This document shows positions 1 through 8,445 of a DNA stretch of 64,000 nt, in pieces. A model generated the notes under the pieces. It was not told the DNA's origin and made no database searches. It saw nothing but the letters and a program-made list of their open reading frames with translations. Source of the DNA: MED-G105 sp038522945 (GTDB lineage Bacteria > Pseudomonadota > Alphaproteobacteria > Caulobacterales > Parvularculaceae). The stretch covers positions 1 to 64,000 of the forward strand of contig JBCBJV010000002.1 in the NCBI GenBank assembly GCA_038522945.1. Reading direction: 5' to 3'. The position numbers and the translations under genes were made by a program. Each line of letters begins with the position of its first letter. The stretch's first letter is position 1.

Positions 1-17
1 AAATTCCGATCTAATAG

Positions 18-854
18 TTACTCCCGTAAGAGGTCATTGATCGACGTTTTCGACCGGGTCTTCTCATCCACTTGTTTTACGATTACCGCACAATAAAGCT
101 GAGGGCCGCCTTTGGCGGAGGCGGCAGTTCCCGGAACGACGACGGAGTAAGGAGGCACTTCGCCGTAGAAGGTGTTGCCACTCTCGCGGTCAATGATTTT
201 GGTTGACGCGCCGAGATAAACGCCCATGGAAAGAACCGATCCCTCACGGACGATGACGCCTTCGGCGACTTCGGACCGAGCCCCGATGAAGCAATTGTCT
301 TCGATGATCACAGGTCCGGCCTGGAGTGGTTCCAGAACACCGCCGATGCCAGCACCGCCGGAAATATGGCAGTTCGCCCCAATCTGGGCACACGAGCCGA
401 CTGTTGCCCAGGTATCGACCATAGTTCCTTCGCCAACATAGGCGCCGATGTTGACATAAGACGGCATCAGTACCGCGCCGGGGGCAACATAAGATCCACG
501 GCGGACCGTTGCGGGGGGCACAGTCCGGAAGCCGGCCGTCTTAAAATCTTCCGCAGACCAACCATCAAACTTCGACGGGACTTTGTCCCACCATGAGCCG
601 CCCGCTGGACCGCCGCCCATCAGCGTGTTGTCGTTCAGGCGGAACGACAGAAGCACTGCTTTTTTAAGCCACTGGTTGACGCGCCAATCGGTCAAATTGT
701 TGGACCCGGCGCGCGGTTCTGCAACGCGCTCTTTGCCGCCGTCGAGGAGGCTTAGCGCTTCGTCGACGCTATCTCGGATCGTGCCCGTCGTGGATGTGGT
801 GAGGTCCGCGCGGTTTTCCCAGGCGTCGTCAATGATTGTTTGGAGCTGAGACAC
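18..854 (-). CDS. dapD: 2,3,4,5-tetrahydropyridine-2,6-dicarboxylate N-succinyltransferase
   Basis: Cytosolic enzyme of the succinylase branch of meso-diaminopimelate and lysine synthesis; it moves succinyl from succinyl-CoA onto tetrahydrodipicolinate. The product is 278 aa, normal for the family. A helical N-terminal domain (about 1-100) is followed by a left-handed beta-helix of hexapeptide repeats (about 105-240), including TWATVGSCAQIGANCHIS and IIEDNCFIGARSEV, which are DapD hallmarks. The start is GTG at 854 with AAAGG about eight bases upstream. The HAD hydrolase gene lies 35 bp upstream on the same strand, probably in one operon. lysA of the same pathway lies far away at 53384-54652. 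Confidence 0.96.
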   Translation of the reverse strand: MSQLQTIIDDAWENRADLTTSTTGTIRDSVDEALSLLDGGKERVAEPRAGSNNLTDWRVNQWLKKAVLLSFRLNDNTLMGGGPAGGSWWDKVPSKFDGWSAEDFKTAGFRTVPPATVRRGSYVAPGAVLMPSYVNIGAYVGEGTMVDTWATVGSCAQIGANCHISGGAGIGGVLEPLQAGPVIIEDNCFIGARSEVAEGVIVREGSVLSMGVYLGASTKIIDRESGNTFYGEVPPYSVVVPGTAASAKGGPQLYCAVIVKQVDEKTRSKTSINDLLRE

Positions 855-889
855 AATCGGTGCCTTTCGTTTTGTCTTGTTAAAGGGGT

Positions 890-1708
890 CTAGGCCGGCG
901 GTTTGTGGCCAGAGGGCTTGTGGCTGGTGGGTTTATTGCCGGCAAGGTGTTGGACGAAGCCGGTCAGATCGTCCGTCACATGATGGATATGATCGCCGTG
1001 GTCATCTTCTAGCGACGCCGGGCGCTTCTTGGCAGGTTCGTCGGCAAACCACTTCACGTCGTCGCAGACAAGAACGGTTGTCATCCCGAGGGCGTGTGGC
1101 GCTTCCAGATTGTGTGCCAGGTCCTCGAACATGGCTGCGCGCGCTGGTTTGATCCGCCCAGCCTCCAGGAACTTCTCATAGGTTTGCCGGTGAGGCTTCG
1201 GTGTGAACTCTGCTGCTCTTATGTCGAAAATGTCCGTAAAGAAACCTGCGTCGATGCCGAGTTTGTCGAGCACGTTTTCCGCATGGGCGACAGAGCCATT
1301 GGTGAAGATGAACTTGCGCCCTTCCAGCGCGTTGATCCCGGCCGCAAGGAGCGGGTTCTCAGGCAAATGGGAAACATCAATGTCATGGACATGAGCCAGA
1401 AAGTCGTCCGGGGCGATCTTGTGCTCGATCATCAGTCCAGAGAGCGTTGTGCCGTACTGGACATAATACGCCTTCTGGAGTTTGCGTGCCTCTTCGGGGG
1501 ACATTTCCAGCCGTTCTCTTATGAACGAGGACATGCGTGCATCTATCTGGGCGAAGAGATGGCAACGCGCCGGATAAAGCGTGTTGTCGAGGTCAAAGAC
1601 CCAGTTTTCAATGCGGTCGAAAGCGGCTTTATCAGTAGCCACGCCAGAAGCCGAGCCAAGACTGTTTCGGAGACTTGTTGATCTTCCCGCAGGTGAATTT
1701 GAGGTCAT
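890..1708 (-). CDS. HAD-superfamily pyrimidine 5'-nucleotidase
   Basis: Predicted cytosolic phosphatase of the SDT1-like pyrimidine 5'-nucleotidase group (HAD superfamily, Mg-dependent). All four HAD motifs are visible: FDLDNTLY (nucleophile and acid Asp), FTNGS (motif II), the Lys of TPKPH (motif III) and FEDLAHN (motif IV). I chose the ATG at 1708 (272 aa). An upstream in-frame start at 1810 would overlap the DUF1036 gene by about 90 bp, whereas 1708 leaves a 13-bp gap. The first 25 residues and a His/Pro/Lys-rich tail (SHKPSGHKPPA) look non-conserved. A gene of this kind next to dapD is a recurrent alphaproteobacterial arrangement. The substrate is inferred from the family. Confidence 0.85.
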   Translation of the reverse strand: MTSNSPAGRSTSLRNSLGSASGVATDKAAFDRIENWVFDLDNTLYPARCHLFAQIDARMSSFIRERLEMSPEEARKLQKAYYVQYGTTLSGLMIEHKIAPDDFLAHVHDIDVSHLPENPLLAAGINALEGRKFIFTNGSVAHAENVLDKLGIDAGFFTDIFDIRAAEFTPKPHRQTYEKFLEAGRIKPARAAMFEDLAHNLEAPHALGMTTVLVCDDVKWFADEPAKKRPASLEDDHGDHIHHVTDDLTGFVQHLAGNKPTSHKPSGHKPPA

Positions 1709-1721
1709 TCGGGCGTCGCGG

Positions 1722-2756
1722 TCATTCGGAAGGTGGGGTTTGGGCAGGCGGCGCCACGAACATGCTGGTCTCAAATTCGAAAGTGGCGAGGTTTTTGTCG
1801 CTGATCTCAAATTTCTTAAAGACGGCCGTTTCTAGGTCAAGTTCTGCACAAGGGGTCGTGTTGGCAACCTCGAACTTGATGGAATTCACGCAAAGGGGTT
1901 TGTCGCCACCGGAAAGGCGCAGCTCCCCGCGCGGTTCTTCAATCACGCCAAAGACATAGTAGTCTTCATTGGCGAGTTCACCTTTGACAATTTTGCTGCA
2001 GGCACCGGCGTCAATCCGCCACCAGCCAGATGAGCGCAGGGTCTCACCTTCGTTTGTGGCAAGCGCGGTCCAGATCTCTTTGTCAGTTCGATTGCAGTAG
2101 AAAAGGCCGCGCTTGGCTTCGCCCGCATTGGCTTCTTCCACCAGTTTTTCAAACGTCGCATTATCTATGGTCGCGTCTTCGCCAAGGCTCCGCGATTTGC
2201 GATAAGAAATGAGGTCGGCTTGGGTCTGTCGGCCGAGGACCCCGTCGATGCGGCCAGTACTTGCCCCCACATCCGCCAATAGCCGTTGGACGCCCGCGAT
2301 CTTGGCTTTGTAGACCTCGAAATTGGACTGCTCCACGAAGTCGGTTTGCCAGTTGCCGCCCGCTTCTGGTGTGACTTCCACATCGAAGAAGCTGCGCTGG
2401 CGCGTGGGGTCGTCCTTGCAGACTTCCTGATTGCGCAAATTGAAGAACCCGGAATTTTCCACACAAAGTTTTGTGTCTCCGGACCAGCTCTTCAGATTGC
2501 CGCGATGGCCCTGAATACCTTCCGCATAGGCAAAATACCGCCCGGGCGCGGTCTGGTCGTTGAGGACGACTTTGCATTGGCCGGGATATAGCCGCCACCA
2601 GCCGCGGGTCGCCAGCCGGTCGCTCTCCACATAGGCGATCGCGGCAGAAAGCGTATAGCTGGTCTTGTTGCAAAGGCTGTATTTGGCTTCGGCCTGACTG
2701 GAGAAAACGAGGATGCCCGCAACTATTGAAGCCAGGGCAGGGAAGAGTTTACGCAT
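1722..2756 (-). CDS. Secreted protein with two DUF1036 domains
   Basis: 344 aa. A signal peptide (1-24, ending SQAEA) predicts export. Two DUF1036 modules (about 26-130 and 218-330) are recognisable as copies of each other: LCNKTSY...GWWRLYPGQC in the first matches YCNRTDK...GWWRIDAGAC in the second. Between them, at about 155-205, is a short peptidoglycan-binding-like helical stretch (RIDGVLGRQTQADLISYRK). The function of DUF1036 is unknown; paired cysteines suggest periplasmic disulfides. The tail is Pro-rich. ATG start at 2756. The gene is divergent from priA, with 127 bp between the starts, and only 13 bp precede the HAD gene, so cotranscription with it and dapD is likely. Confidence 0.85.
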   Translation of the reverse strand: MRKLFPALASIVAGILVFSSQAEAKYSLCNKTSYTLSAAIAYVESDRLATRGWWRLYPGQCKVVLNDQTAPGRYFAYAEGIQGHRGNLKSWSGDTKLCVENSGFFNLRNQEVCKDDPTRQRSFFDVEVTPEAGGNWQTDFVEQSNFEVYKAKIAGVQRLLADVGASTGRIDGVLGRQTQADLISYRKSRSLGEDATIDNATFEKLVEEANAGEAKRGLFYCNRTDKEIWTALATNEGETLRSSGWWRIDAGACSKIVKGELANEDYYVFGVIEEPRGELRLSGGDKPLCVNSIKFEVANTTPCAELDLETAVFKKFEISDKNLATFEFETSMFVAPPAQTPPSE

Positions 2757-2883
2757 AGGGTCGCATGCCTTTTGACCAACGCTAATGACATGGCGTGCGA
2801 GACGCGTCGAACGACGGCCTACGGCGGGCCATTATTAAGACATGTATTCAACCGAAACTGCACGCGTGATCAAGTTCTGATCG

Positions 2884-5193
2884 ATGATTGATGGAAACCT
2901 TATTGTCTCGCCGGATCCCGCCGGAGATGGGGCCCAAAGTCCCGGCAAAGCCGAGGGGCAAGCGCGCACTTCGATCAAGGTGCTGTTTCCGCTACCCCTT
3001 TCGGACCCGTTTGATTATCTCCTCCCGGAAGAAATGGCCGCACAGCCAGTGCCGATCGGCTCCTTCGTACTGGCGCCGTTTGGGAAAAACGAAAAAATAG
3101 GGGTCGTTTGGGGTGTCGATCGCCAAAAAAATGAGACCCTTAGCGACACTCAAGGGGCTCCACGCAAACGTGGAGAGGAAAGCGCGCGGTCTCTAAAGAC
3201 AATCGTGCATGGATTCAACGCCGATCCCTTGCCGACAGATGTCATGGATTTCGTGACCTGGGTCGCCGCTTACACGATGGCACCGCTCGGCTCAGTGTTG
3301 CGGATGGTGATGCGCTCCGGGGATTTTCTGGCACCACCAAAGTCTTTAACCGCCTTTGGCCTAGCTGACAGCCCGAGCCCCGGCCTACGCATGACGCCGG
3401 CCCGTGAGCGCATCGTCTCTGTGCTGACAACTAGTCAGGTATTGACGGCATCGGAGATTGCCCAACGCGCTGATGTCTCACCGGGTGTTGTAACGGGATT
3501 TGCCAAGGTAGGCGGTCTAAAGACCGAAGCGATTGATCCGGACGCGGCCTTTCCCGTGCCTGATCCGGGTCGGCCGGGGCGCGACTTATCCCAAGACCAG
3601 CGCGATGCGGTCGAAATAATCGCCCAAGGGATGAAGCTCGCCGAGCCGCCCCCTGTGCTGATCGATGGGGTGACCGGTGCTGGCAAGACAGAGGTCTATT
3701 TAGAAGCGGTGGCGCTCGCGCTTCAGGCAGACCCGAGCGCGCAGGCGCTCATTATGCTGCCGGAGATCGCCCTCACGGTTCCATTCCTCAAACGCATTGC
3801 CGAACGGTTTGATGCCGAACCTGCCGCCTGGCATTCGGACATGACCGGTGCCCAGCGACGGCGTGTTTGGCGTCGCGTCCTCGATGGGAATGCGCGAATT
3901 GTTGTCGGGGCGCGCTCTGCTCTTTTTCTTCCCTACCCGAACCTGAGGCTAATCGTAGTCGATGAGGAGCACGAGGCCGCCTACAAGCAGGAAGATGGCG
4001 TCGTTTATCAGGCGCGGGATATGGCCGTTGCGAGAGGGGCGAAGGGGAAGTTTCCGGTCCTGCTTGCATCAGCAACCCCGTCCCTGGAAACGGTGATGAA
4101 CGTTGCCCATGGGCGATACGAAATTGTCCGTTTGACGCGGCGTTTTGGGGCGGCGCAATTGCCCAAAGTCAATTCCATTGATCTGCGTCATGAGGGGCCG
4201 GAAACAGGGCGCTGGTTGTCTGCACCTCTCGTCACGGCAGTCAATCAACGCCTCGCCGCAGGAGAGCAATCACTCCTCTTTCTCAACCGGCGCGGCTATG
4301 CCCCGCTTACCATCTGTCGCCGCTGCGGACATCGCATGAAGGCCCCGGACTCCGACACCTGGCTCGTGGAGCATCGGTTCGAAAACAAACTTGTGTGCCA
4401 CCACACGGGTTTTTCCATGGAAAAGCCGGCCGCGTGCCCCGAGTGCAAGACCGTTGGCTCGCTAAGCGCCTGCGGCCCTGGGATTGAGCGCGTTGCCGAG
4501 GAGGCAAGAGAGCGATGGCCGGAAGCGCGTCACGCAGTTCTGTCGTCGGACCTTGTGGCCTCGCCCGCCAGAATGCGCGAGTTGCTGGACGCCATGGAGG
4601 CGGGTGCCATTGATATCCTGGTGGCGACACAGATGATCGCCAAAGGGCACCATTTCCCGAATCTAACCCTTGTTGGCGTCGTGGACGCAGATATGGGCCT
4701 TTCCGGCGGGGACCTGCGCGCAGGCGAGCGCACCTTCCAGCTTTTGAGCCAGGTGGCGGGCCGTGCCGGACGCGCAGAAAAGCCGGGCGAGGTTCTGCTC
4801 CAGAGCTACCACCCTGATGTGCCGGTGCTGACGGCCTTGGCCGACCATGACCGGGATGCGTTTCTCGAAGCGGAAGCCGGTGAGCGCGAACAGGCCGGCT
4901 TTCCCCCGTTCGGTCGGCTGGCAGCAATTGTCCTTCGGTCCGCGAATGAGACGGCCCTTAGAGAAATGGCGGCGCGCCACCGGGCAGCGCTTCCCAAGGG
5001 CGACGGCATCGAGGTTTGGGGCCCGGCGCCCGCGCCAATTTATCGACTTCGTGGAGAGGCGCGGATGCGTTTCCTCGTCAAAACCCGGCGCGATGTGAAT
5101 GTGCAAGGATTTATTTCCGCGTGGCTGAAGAAAGTGAAGCTCGCCGGCCCTGTGCGGCGGACTGTCGATATTGATCCGTACTCATTCTTGTGA
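2884..5193 (+). CDS. priA: Primosomal replication protein N' (PriA helicase)
   Basis: 3'-5' SF2 helicase that reloads the replisome at stalled forks. 769 aa. The N-terminal 3'-DNA-binding domain (about 30-130) is followed by a winged-helix region (about 150-215) and a helicase core with Walker A GVTGAGKTEVYLEA (near 262-275), Walker B VVDEEHEAAYKQ, and C-terminal motifs IAKGHHFPN and QVAGRAGRAEKPG. The zinc region normally carries eight Cys in four CxxC pairs. Here C478, C481, C505, C518 and C521 remain, but the expected partners are A487, S490 and T508. The helicase motifs are intact, so this is not an obvious pseudogene. The ATG at 2884 gives about 30 extra N-terminal residues; a later start cannot be excluded. 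Confidence 0.95.
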   Translation: MIDGNLIVSPDPAGDGAQSPGKAEGQARTSIKVLFPLPLSDPFDYLLPEEMAAQPVPIGSFVLAPFGKNEKIGVVWGVDRQKNETLSDTQGAPRKRGEESARSLKTIVHGFNADPLPTDVMDFVTWVAAYTMAPLGSVLRMVMRSGDFLAPPKSLTAFGLADSPSPGLRMTPARERIVSVLTTSQVLTASEIAQRADVSPGVVTGFAKVGGLKTEAIDPDAAFPVPDPGRPGRDLSQDQRDAVEIIAQGMKLAEPPPVLIDGVTGAGKTEVYLEAVALALQADPSAQALIMLPEIALTVPFLKRIAERFDAEPAAWHSDMTGAQRRRVWRRVLDGNARIVVGARSALFLPYPNLRLIVVDEEHEAAYKQEDGVVYQARDMAVARGAKGKFPVLLASATPSLETVMNVAHGRYEIVRLTRRFGAAQLPKVNSIDLRHEGPETGRWLSAPLVTAVNQRLAAGEQSLLFLNRRGYAPLTICRRCGHRMKAPDSDTWLVEHRFENKLVCHHTGFSMEKPAACPECKTVGSLSACGPGIERVAEEARERWPEARHAVLSSDLVASPARMRELLDAMEAGAIDILVATQMIAKGHHFPNLTLVGVVDADMGLSGGDLRAGERTFQLLSQVAGRAGRAEKPGEVLLQSYHPDVPVLTALADHDRDAFLEAEAGEREQAGFPPFGRLAAIVLRSANETALREMAARHRAALPKGDGIEVWGPAPAPIYRLRGEARMRFLVKTRRDVNVQGFISAWLKKVKLAGPVRRTVDIDPYSFL

Positions 5194-5338
5194 GCCAGCC
5201 GACTGATTGGTTCGCTCCCCATTAAGGCTGCACAAGGTAAACGAGCGTTAACCTTATCTTCGTCAGAAAGTGAAAGATGCCGGCTATGTTGGCGAGGATC
5301 CTGCACCCATTGTTGAAGGACACAATGGGTCATTGTTT

Positions 5339-5929
5339 ATGAAAGTTCGCGAGATGATATTTCGCCATCTTGAATCCCCTTTTGGGTTCGTTTCTGCAGT
5401 GGCAGTGTTGGGATTGTCCGCAACGCCCGTCAAAGCGGGTGTTGATGAAGTGCGGGCAGGGGTGTCTCTGCAAAGCTCCGGGCCGGTCGCGCCGAATGTA
5501 GAACGAGGCGCTGCGGTTGCGGGTGAGATCGTTTTTGATAGTCCTGACTTTCTCGACTGGGGCTTCGTTGAGGGCCGGCCACAAATTGGCGGTTCCGTTG
5601 CCCTCGACAAAGACGCCACGAGTTTTGGTCATGCTGGTCTCACGTGGCGGCTTGGCTCGCCGGTGACACGGCCTTTCTTAGACTTTGGCGTCGGCATTGC
5701 TGTCCACGATGGCCGCACAGATTTCGACCCTCTCGTCGATGATCCGCGTACTGCGAATGAAGCATTTCTGGGTTGCCGCGCTTTGGCCCGCATGTTCGTC
5801 GCCCCAGGCGTTAAGGTTGCCCCGAAAGTCCGCATGAGCCTGCAGTGGGAGCACCTTTCAAACGCGAATCTGTGTGGTGAGAACGAGGGCCTCGACAACT
5901 TTGGTTTTCGACTGGGTGTCGACTTCTAA
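5339..5929 (+). CDS. PagL-like lipid A 3-O-deacylase (acyloxyacyl hydrolase family)
   Basis: Predicted outer-membrane beta-barrel that removes the 3-O-acyl chain of lipid A. From the ATG at 5339 it is 196 aa: a signal peptide (about 1-33, ending TPVKA), amphipathic strands, and near the C terminus WEHLSNANLCGENEGLDNFG, which contains the His-x-Ser pair and the following Asn/Glu of the PagL catalytic region. The last residue is Phe, typical of barrel proteins assembled by Bam. An in-frame start at 5270 would place 23 non-signal residues before the signal peptide, so it was rejected. It stands alone between priA and the atp operon. The family call rests on the C-terminal motif and barrel features; the overall sequence is divergent. 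Confidence 0.75.
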   Translation: MKVREMIFRHLESPFGFVSAVAVLGLSATPVKAGVDEVRAGVSLQSSGPVAPNVERGAAVAGEIVFDSPDFLDWGFVEGRPQIGGSVALDKDATSFGHAGLTWRLGSPVTRPFLDFGVGIAVHDGRTDFDPLVDDPRTANEAFLGCRALARMFVAPGVKVAPKVRMSLQWEHLSNANLCGENEGLDNFGFRLGVDF

Positions 5930-6145
5930 CCAAAAGACAAGCCATTTCGCCGCAGCTGGTAAGGCAAGGCGGCGCTCTTGTTGCGTCGCGAAGTGGGCCA
6001 TGCTATCCCCCGCGCAATTCAGGGGCCGGTGCGGTTTGGCCTGATCCAACGTGCCGAATTTCTTCTGACTTTTCAAATCCTTGAGGGTGCCCAACACCGG
6101 GGAGTGCCCGCATTCAATATCGCGAAAGGGCTGACGAAAAAGCTC

Positions 6146-6700
6146 ATGTCCGCCGAAACGACATCTTCGGGCGTTACGCGTCGCTACGCGGAAGCCCTTT
6201 TTGACCTCGCCCGCGACGGTAACGCATTGGAAACCGTCGAAGCTGACCTGAAGTCCCTCCAGGGCGCGATCGATACATCCGCTGATTTCAATGGGTTTCT
6301 GATAAGCCCCGTGTACGACGCAGAAGAAAAAGCACGGGCCATTCTGGCATTTGCTGACAAAGCCGGGCTTTCGGCGCTGACACGGAACTTTCTGGGCGTG
6401 ATCGCCAAGAACCGCCGATTGTTTGCACTGCAGGGTGTCGTCTCGGACTTCTTTGATCGCCTCAGCGAGCACCGCGGTGAAGTCAAAGCGGAAGCAACAA
6501 CGCCCGCGCCGTTAAACGAAGACCAGATCAAGCGCCTGCGCGGCGAAATCGAAGCGCGCATCGGCAAGGCAGTGAACCTCACGACCCGAGTGGACGAAAG
6601 CCTGCTCGGCGGGCTCGTCGTCAAGGTCGGCTCGACCATGATCGACTCATCGCTCAGAACCAAACTCAACCGGCTCAAATCCAAACTAAAAGAGGCTTAA
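6146..6700 (+). CDS. atpH: F1Fo ATP synthase subunit delta
   Basis: Stator subunit linking the F1 crown to the Fo peripheral stalk. 184 aa from the ATG at 6146, normal for delta; the reading frame is open further upstream but without family similarity. The N-terminal helical domain contains TRRYAEALFDLARD, the usual start of the OSCP/delta domain. The C-terminal domain ends with GGLVVKVGSTMIDSSLRTKL, the conserved delta C-terminal motif. First gene of the F1 operon; its stop is 5 bp before atpA. Fo genes (atpB, E, F) are absent here, as expected for alphaproteobacteria. Confidence 0.95.
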   Translation: MSAETTSSGVTRRYAEALFDLARDGNALETVEADLKSLQGAIDTSADFNGFLISPVYDAEEKARAILAFADKAGLSALTRNFLGVIAKNRRLFALQGVVSDFFDRLSEHRGEVKAEATTPAPLNEDQIKRLRGEIEARIGKAVNLTTRVDESLLGGLVVKVGSTMIDSSLRTKLNRLKSKLKEA

Positions 6701-6705
6701 GACCT

Positions 6706-8235
6706 ATGGAGCTTCAAGCTGCGGAAATATCCGCCATCCTCAAGGAACAGATCAAGGACTTCGGCAAGGACGCAGAAGTCTCTGAAATCGGTCAGGTGCT
6801 CTCCGTCGGCGACGGTATTGCCCGGGTCTATGGCCTCGACAACGTCCAGGCGGGCGAGATGGTCGAGTTCGCCAACGGCGCAAAAGGCATGGCACTCAAC
6901 CTGGAAAGCGACAATGTCGGCGTCGTGATCTTCGGCGAAGACCGCGAGATCAAGGAAGGCGACACGGTCAAGCGGACCAAGGCGATTGTGGACGTCCCCG
7001 TGGGCAAGGGTCTTCTCGGCCGTGTTGTTGACCCGCTAGGCAATCCCATCGACGGCAAAGGTCCAATTGAAGCGGCCGAGCGTCGCCTGGTGGACGTGAA
7101 AGCACCGGGCATCCTGCCGCGCAAATCCGTGCACGAACCAGTGCAGACCGGCATCAAGGCGATCGACTCCATGATCCCCGTTGGCCGTGGCCAGCGAGAG
7201 CTTGTCATTGGCGACCGTCAGACCGGCAAGACCGCCATCTGCATCGACGCCATGCTAAACCAGAAGGCCGCCAACCAGGGCGACGATGAAAGCAAAAAGC
7301 TTTACTGCGTCTACGTCGCTGTCGGTCAGAAGCGCTCAACCGTTGCTCAGATCGTCAAGACCCTGGAAGACAATGGCGCGCTGGAATACTCCATCGTTGT
7401 GGCGGCAACCGCCTCCGAGCCAGCCCCGCTCCAGTTTCTCGCCCCATTCGCCGGGTGCGCCATGGGCGAGTACTTCCGCGATAACGGCATGCACTCACTG
7501 ATCATCTATGATGATCTTTCCAAGCAGGCTGTTGCTTATCGCCAGATGTCTCTGCTGCTGCGTCGTCCGCCAGGACGGGAAGCCTACCCGGGTGACGTTT
7601 TCTATTTGCACTCGCGCCTTCTGGAGCGTGCGGCCAAGCTAAACGAAGACAATGGTCTTGGCTCCATGACGGCGCTGCCGATCATTGAAACCCAGGCCAA
7701 CGACGTCTCAGCTTATATTCCAACCAACGTGATCTCGATCACCGATGGTCAGATCTTCCTGGAAACCGACCTCTTCTATCAGGGCATTCGCCCGGCGGTG
7801 AACGTTGGTCTGTCGGTGTCTCGCGTGGGTTCATCGGCCCAGATCAAGGCCATGAAACAGGTTGCGGGCAAGATCAAAGGCGAACTTGCTCAGTATCGTG
7901 AGCTCGCGGCGTTTGCCCAGTTCGGGTCGGACCTTGATGCGGCAACCCAGCAGATCCTGAATCGCGGCGACCGCCTGACGGAACTGATGAAGCAGGACCA
8001 GTATTCACCGCTTCTCGTGGAAGAGCAGGTCTGTGTGATCTTTGCCGGTGTGCGCGGATATCTCGACAAGATCCCAACGGCGAAAGTCGGCGCATTCGAA
8101 GAAGAGCTGCTGCGTAAGCTGCATGCGGACCATCAGGACATTCTCGATGCGATCCGGGAGACCGGTAAGCTCGATGACGAAACCGACGGCAAGCTGAAAG
8201 CGGTGCTGGACGAGTTTTCGAAGAACTTTGCGTAA
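6706..8235 (+). CDS. atpA: F1Fo ATP synthase subunit alpha
   Basis: Non-catalytic nucleotide-binding subunit of the F1 hexamer. 509 aa, standard length. An N-terminal beta-barrel (about 25-95) precedes the nucleotide-binding domain with P-loop GDRQTGKTAI (near 170) and the alpha/beta signature PAVNVGLSVSRVGSSAQ, then the C-terminal helical bundle. ATG start at 6706 with AGAGG inside the end of atpH. The stop codon TAA is immediately followed by GGA, and this TAAGGA forms the likely ribosome-binding site of the next small gene. Confidence 0.98.
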   Translation: MELQAAEISAILKEQIKDFGKDAEVSEIGQVLSVGDGIARVYGLDNVQAGEMVEFANGAKGMALNLESDNVGVVIFGEDREIKEGDTVKRTKAIVDVPVGKGLLGRVVDPLGNPIDGKGPIEAAERRLVDVKAPGILPRKSVHEPVQTGIKAIDSMIPVGRGQRELVIGDRQTGKTAICIDAMLNQKAANQGDDESKKLYCVYVAVGQKRSTVAQIVKTLEDNGALEYSIVVAATASEPAPLQFLAPFAGCAMGEYFRDNGMHSLIIYDDLSKQAVAYRQMSLLLRRPPGREAYPGDVFYLHSRLLERAAKLNEDNGLGSMTALPIIETQANDVSAYIPTNVISITDGQIFLETDLFYQGIRPAVNVGLSVSRVGSSAQIKAMKQVAGKIKGELAQYRELAAFAQFGSDLDAATQQILNRGDRLTELMKQDQYSPLLVEEQVCVIFAGVRGYLDKIPTAKVGAFEEELLRKLHADHQDILDAIRETGKLDDETDGKLKAVLDEFSKNFA

Positions 8236-8245
8236 GGATCGGACA

Positions 8246-8416
8246 TTGGTCGTTGGGCGGATACTTCTTGCGGCAATTCTCGGCGCACTGGTCGCCGGGC
8301 TATTGGTGTATTTTGTATTGCCGTTAGCCGGGTACTCCGATGCTAAGGAAATAGGCAGTACACTAGCTGCCACGATTGGCGCTGGAATTGGCGCTACTAT
8401 GTCCAAAAAGAAATGA
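8246..8416 (+). CDS. Small membrane protein between atpA and atpG
   Basis: 56 codons from a TTG start at 8246, preceded eight bases earlier by AAGGA, which overlaps the atpA stop. A further in-frame TTG at 8228, inside atpA, would give 62 aa but has no clear ribosome-binding site. The protein has one strong transmembrane helix (RILLAAILGALVAGLLVYFV), a short polar turn, then a Gly/Ala-rich helix (STLAATIGAGIGA) and a basic C terminus MSKKK. It contains no ATG. I do not recognise the family. Its place inside the F1 operon suggests co-expression with ATP synthase, for example as a small assembly or membrane-anchoring factor, but this is inference. It fills the gap that atpA and atpG normally leave. 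Confidence 0.6.
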   Translation: MVVGRILLAAILGALVAGLLVYFVLPLAGYSDAKEIGSTLAATIGAGIGATMSKKK

Positions 8417-8445
8417 TTTACCAAAGGTAAGGCGCGTCTACTGAA

